From the NCBI RefSeq assembly GCF_000834655.1, contig NZ_JXQQ01000041.1, forward strand, positions 54,633 to 118,632: a stretch of 64,000 nucleotides of DNA, in the 5' to 3' direction. This DNA comes from Variovorax paradoxus (GTDB taxonomy: Bacteria > Pseudomonadota > Gammaproteobacteria > Burkholderiales > Burkholderiaceae_C). Below are positions 62,207-64,000 of the stretch, one piece after another. The translations under genes were made by a program, and so were the position numbers. Numbering within the stretch: position 1 is the stretch's first letter; each line of letters starts with the position of its first letter. The notes under the pieces were generated by a model, which searched no databases, was not told the DNA's origin, and saw only the letters and a program-made list of their open reading frames with translations.

Positions 62207-63175
62207 ATGAACCGAAAGAATTTCCTGCGCACCGCTGTCGCCACGCTGATGCTCGCGGCCGGCGTGGCCTCTGCCGCCGACTGGCCCGCCAAGCCCATCA
62301 CGCTCGTCGTCCCCTTCGTGGCCGGCGGCACCACCGACATCGTCGCGCGCACCGTGGGCCAGAAACTCTCCGAAGCGCTCAAGCAGCCGGTGATCATCGA
62401 CAACCGCGGCGGCGCGGGCGGCACCGTGGGCGCGACCATCGCCGCGAAGGCGCCGGCCGACGGCTGCACGCTGTTCCTGGCGACCATCGCGCATTCGATC
62501 GCGCCGGGCCTCTACAAGAAGCTGGCCTACGACTTCCAGCGCGACTTCGATCCGGTCGCGCTCGTGGCCTCTACGCCCAACGTGCTGATCGTCAACGACA
62601 AGGTGCCCGCGAAAACGGTGGCCGAACTCGTGGCGTACATCAAGGCCAATCCGGGCAAGGTCAACTTCGGCTCGGCCGGCAACGGCAGCACCGAGCACAT
62701 CTCGGGCGAACTCTTCCGGTCGATGACCAAGACCGACATCGTGCACGTGCCCTACAAGGGCGGCGCGCCGATGATGGCCGACCTCATGGGCGGACAGATC
62801 CAGATGGCCATCGAGACCAGCCCCTCGGCCTCGCCGCACGTCAAGGCCGGCAAGGTGCATGCACTGGCCGTGACGACCAGGACGCGTTCGCCCGCCTACC
62901 CCGGCGTGCCCACGCTCGACGAGGCGGGCCTCAAGGGCTACGACATGACGACCTGGTTCGCGCTGATGGCCCCGCACGGCACGCCGCCCGAGGTCGTGCA
63001 GCGCCTGAACGCCGAACTGGCCCGCGCGGTGCAGCAGCCCGACGTGGTCAAGCGCTTCGAGGAACAAGGCGTGACGGCCGGCGACATGAAGCCCGCGGAA
63101 CTCGCGAAGTTCATCGCGAGCGAGACGACCAAGTGGGTGAAGGTGGCCAAGGAAGCCGGCGCGACAGCGGAGTGA
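62207..63175 (+). CDS. TctC/Bug family substrate-binding protein (third)
   Basis: The 322-residue exported protein has a signal peptide (about 1-23, ending ASA) and typical Bug blocks WPAKPITLVVPFVAGGTTDI, DNRGGAGGTVGATIAA and VPYKGGAPMMADLMGGQI. The conserved ADGYT loop reads ADGCT here. It is the last gene of the catabolic run, 94 bp before bglX. Confidence 0.92.
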   Translation: MNRKNFLRTAVATLMLAAGVASAADWPAKPITLVVPFVAGGTTDIVARTVGQKLSEALKQPVIIDNRGGAGGTVGATIAAKAPADGCTLFLATIAHSIAPGLYKKLAYDFQRDFDPVALVASTPNVLIVNDKVPAKTVAELVAYIKANPGKVNFGSAGNGSTEHISGELFRSMTKTDIVHVPYKGGAPMMADLMGGQIQMAIETSPSASPHVKAGKVHALAVTTRTRSPAYPGVPTLDEAGLKGYDMTTWFALMAPHGTPPEVVQRLNAELARAVQQPDVVKRFEEQGVTAGDMKPAELAKFIASETTKWVKVAKEAGATAE

Positions 63176-63269
63176 AGGCGCAAAAAAGGGCAGGTCGGAC
63201 ATAGCCCTACGGCGACGACGGAAACCCGCTTGCCGGGGGCCAGGCCCGTTGTCTGCAGAATAGGAGGCC

Positions 63270-64000
63270 ATGCACGTTCGAAAAGCGGCGCTCGCCGCCC
63301 TCCTCTCCCTCTCCTCCGGCTTCCTTCCTCCCGCCTTCGCCGCCTCCGCCCCGGGCGACGCCACGCCCGCCGACGTGGCGGATGCGCGCATCGAATCGCT
63401 GATCGCGCGCATGACGGTCGAGGAAAAGGCCGGCCAGCTGAGCCTCTTCGGCCCGGCCGACATCAACATCCCCAACAACCCGCAAACCGCGTGGCGCAAT
63501 GGCCAGCAGGAAACGGCCGACGTGCGCGCCGGCCGCCTCACGGGTCTTTTCAACAACGCGGGCCTGGAGGGCAAGCTGCGGCTGCAGCAGATCGCGGTGC
63601 GCGAGTCGCGCCTGGGCATTCCACTGATCTTCGGCGCGGACGTGATCCACGGCTTTCGCACGATCTTCCCGATGCCGCTGGCCGAGGCGTCCAGCTGGGA
63701 GCCGGCGCTGGCCGAGCGCACCACGCGCGCGGCGGCGGTCGAGGCCACGGCCGACGGCTTTCGCTGGACCTTCGCGCCGATGGTCGACATCGCACGCGAT
63801 GCGCGCTGGGGCCGCGGCCTCGAAGGCGTGGGCGAGGACCCGTTCCTCGCGCGCCAGTTCGCGGCGGCGCGGGTGCGCGGCTTCCAGGGCAGCAATCTCT
63901 CGAACGCCGATTCGATGCTCGCCACGCCCAAGCACTTCGCGGCCTACGGTGCGGCCGAAGGCGGGCTCGACTACAACGCGAGCGACATCTCCGAGCACAC
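63270..64000 (+). CDS. bglX: Glycoside hydrolase family 3 beta-glucosidase (C-terminus outside window)
   Basis: The first 243 residues begin with a signal peptide (MHVRKAALAALLSLSSG; about 1-26) and then the GH3 N-terminal barrel: RMTVEEKAGQLSLFG, PLIFGADVIHGFRTIFPMPL, FAPMVDIARDARWGRGLEG and TPKHFAAYGAAEGG. This matches periplasmic BglX, which cleaves beta-glucosides. The catalytic Asp would be beyond the window end. A clear AGGAGG precedes the ATG. Confidence 0.92.
   Translation, partial: MHVRKAALAALLSLSSGFLPPAFAASAPGDATPADVADARIESLIARMTVEEKAGQLSLFGPADINIPNNPQTAWRNGQQETADVRAGRLTGLFNNAGLEGKLRLQQIAVRESRLGIPLIFGADVIHGFRTIFPMPLAEASSWEPALAERTTRAAAVEATADGFRWTFAPMVDIARDARWGRGLEGVGEDPFLARQFAAARVRGFQGSNLSNADSMLATPKHFAAYGAAEGGLDYNASDISEH

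Overview
The window looks like a chromosomal segment of a high-GC betaproteobacterium of the Burkholderiales, family Comamonadaceae, most like Variovorax. This rests on gene content and layout (ribD-ribE-ribBA-ribH-nusB, a pilVWXY1E-fimT operon, many TctC-type binding proteins, a tctDE-tctBA locus), the frequent 4-base ATGA gene overlaps and the dispersed GC-rich repeats at operon junctions. No rRNA, tRNA, insertion sequence, prophage or CRISPR array was found.

Layout. 1-5.1 kb: a DUF349 protein (cut by the window edge) and a large AsmA-like DUF748 protein, both on the minus strand. 5.1-5.7 kb: a 600-bp divergent intergenic region with a good sigma-70 promoter and two minus-strand terminator hairpins that suggest a small RNA or an attenuated leader. 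5.7-8.4 kb: a lytic transglycosylase, then a ZTP riboswitch controlling glyA, then nrdR. 8.5-15.5 kb (minus): a tight type IV pilus minor-pilin operon pilV-pilW-pilX-pilY1-pilE-fimT. 15.7-20.9 kb: a riboflavin operon (ribD, ribE, ribBA with a degenerate GTP cyclohydrolase II half, ribH) running into nusB and an aminotransferase. 20.9-25.3 kb: ybgC-tolQ-tolR-tolA, followed by an ftsI-type penicillin-binding protein where tolB-pal would be expected. 25.4-31.9 kb: a cytosolic M48-like metallopeptidase linked by a repeat-derived micro-ORF to a 1746-residue DUF4011/superfamily 1 helicase/Vsr-like nuclease protein. This resembles the HheA defence architecture and is the best candidate here for an undescribed system. 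31.9-36.8 kb: a periplasmic OB-fold protein, dnaE and trhO. 36.8-41.3 kb: a two-component system (tctDE-like) with tctB and tctA but no tctC. 41.3-47.1 kb: a redox and stress group (unknown protein, two pirins, WrbA-like flavodoxin, DoxX, LysR regulator, FAD oxidoreductase). 47.1-49.3 kb: gluQ, trmB and a TonB-domain lipoprotein. 49.4-51.3 kb: an amino-acid-type binding protein and a Crp/Fnr regulator. 51.4-63.2 kb: a catabolic locus with an HD-domain protein, two paralogous class II aldolases, a BASS symporter, a LysR regulator, tcuA-tcuB, three TctC binding proteins, a PDC-hydrolase-like amidohydrolase and a D-2-hydroxyacid dehydrogenase. 63.3-64 kb: the start of a GH3 beta-glucosidase.

How they work together. 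The rib genes make riboflavin. The pil genes build the priming and tip complex of a type IV pilus. TolQRA is the motor half of the Tol-Pal envelope system. The 51-63 kb locus has the parts for uptake and oxidation of a tricarboxylate-like organic acid, with three periplasmic binding proteins but no membrane partner nearby. The TctBA channel at 39-41 kb has the membrane parts but no binding protein, so the two may cooperate in trans. All product names come from reading the translated sequence; no database search was run.
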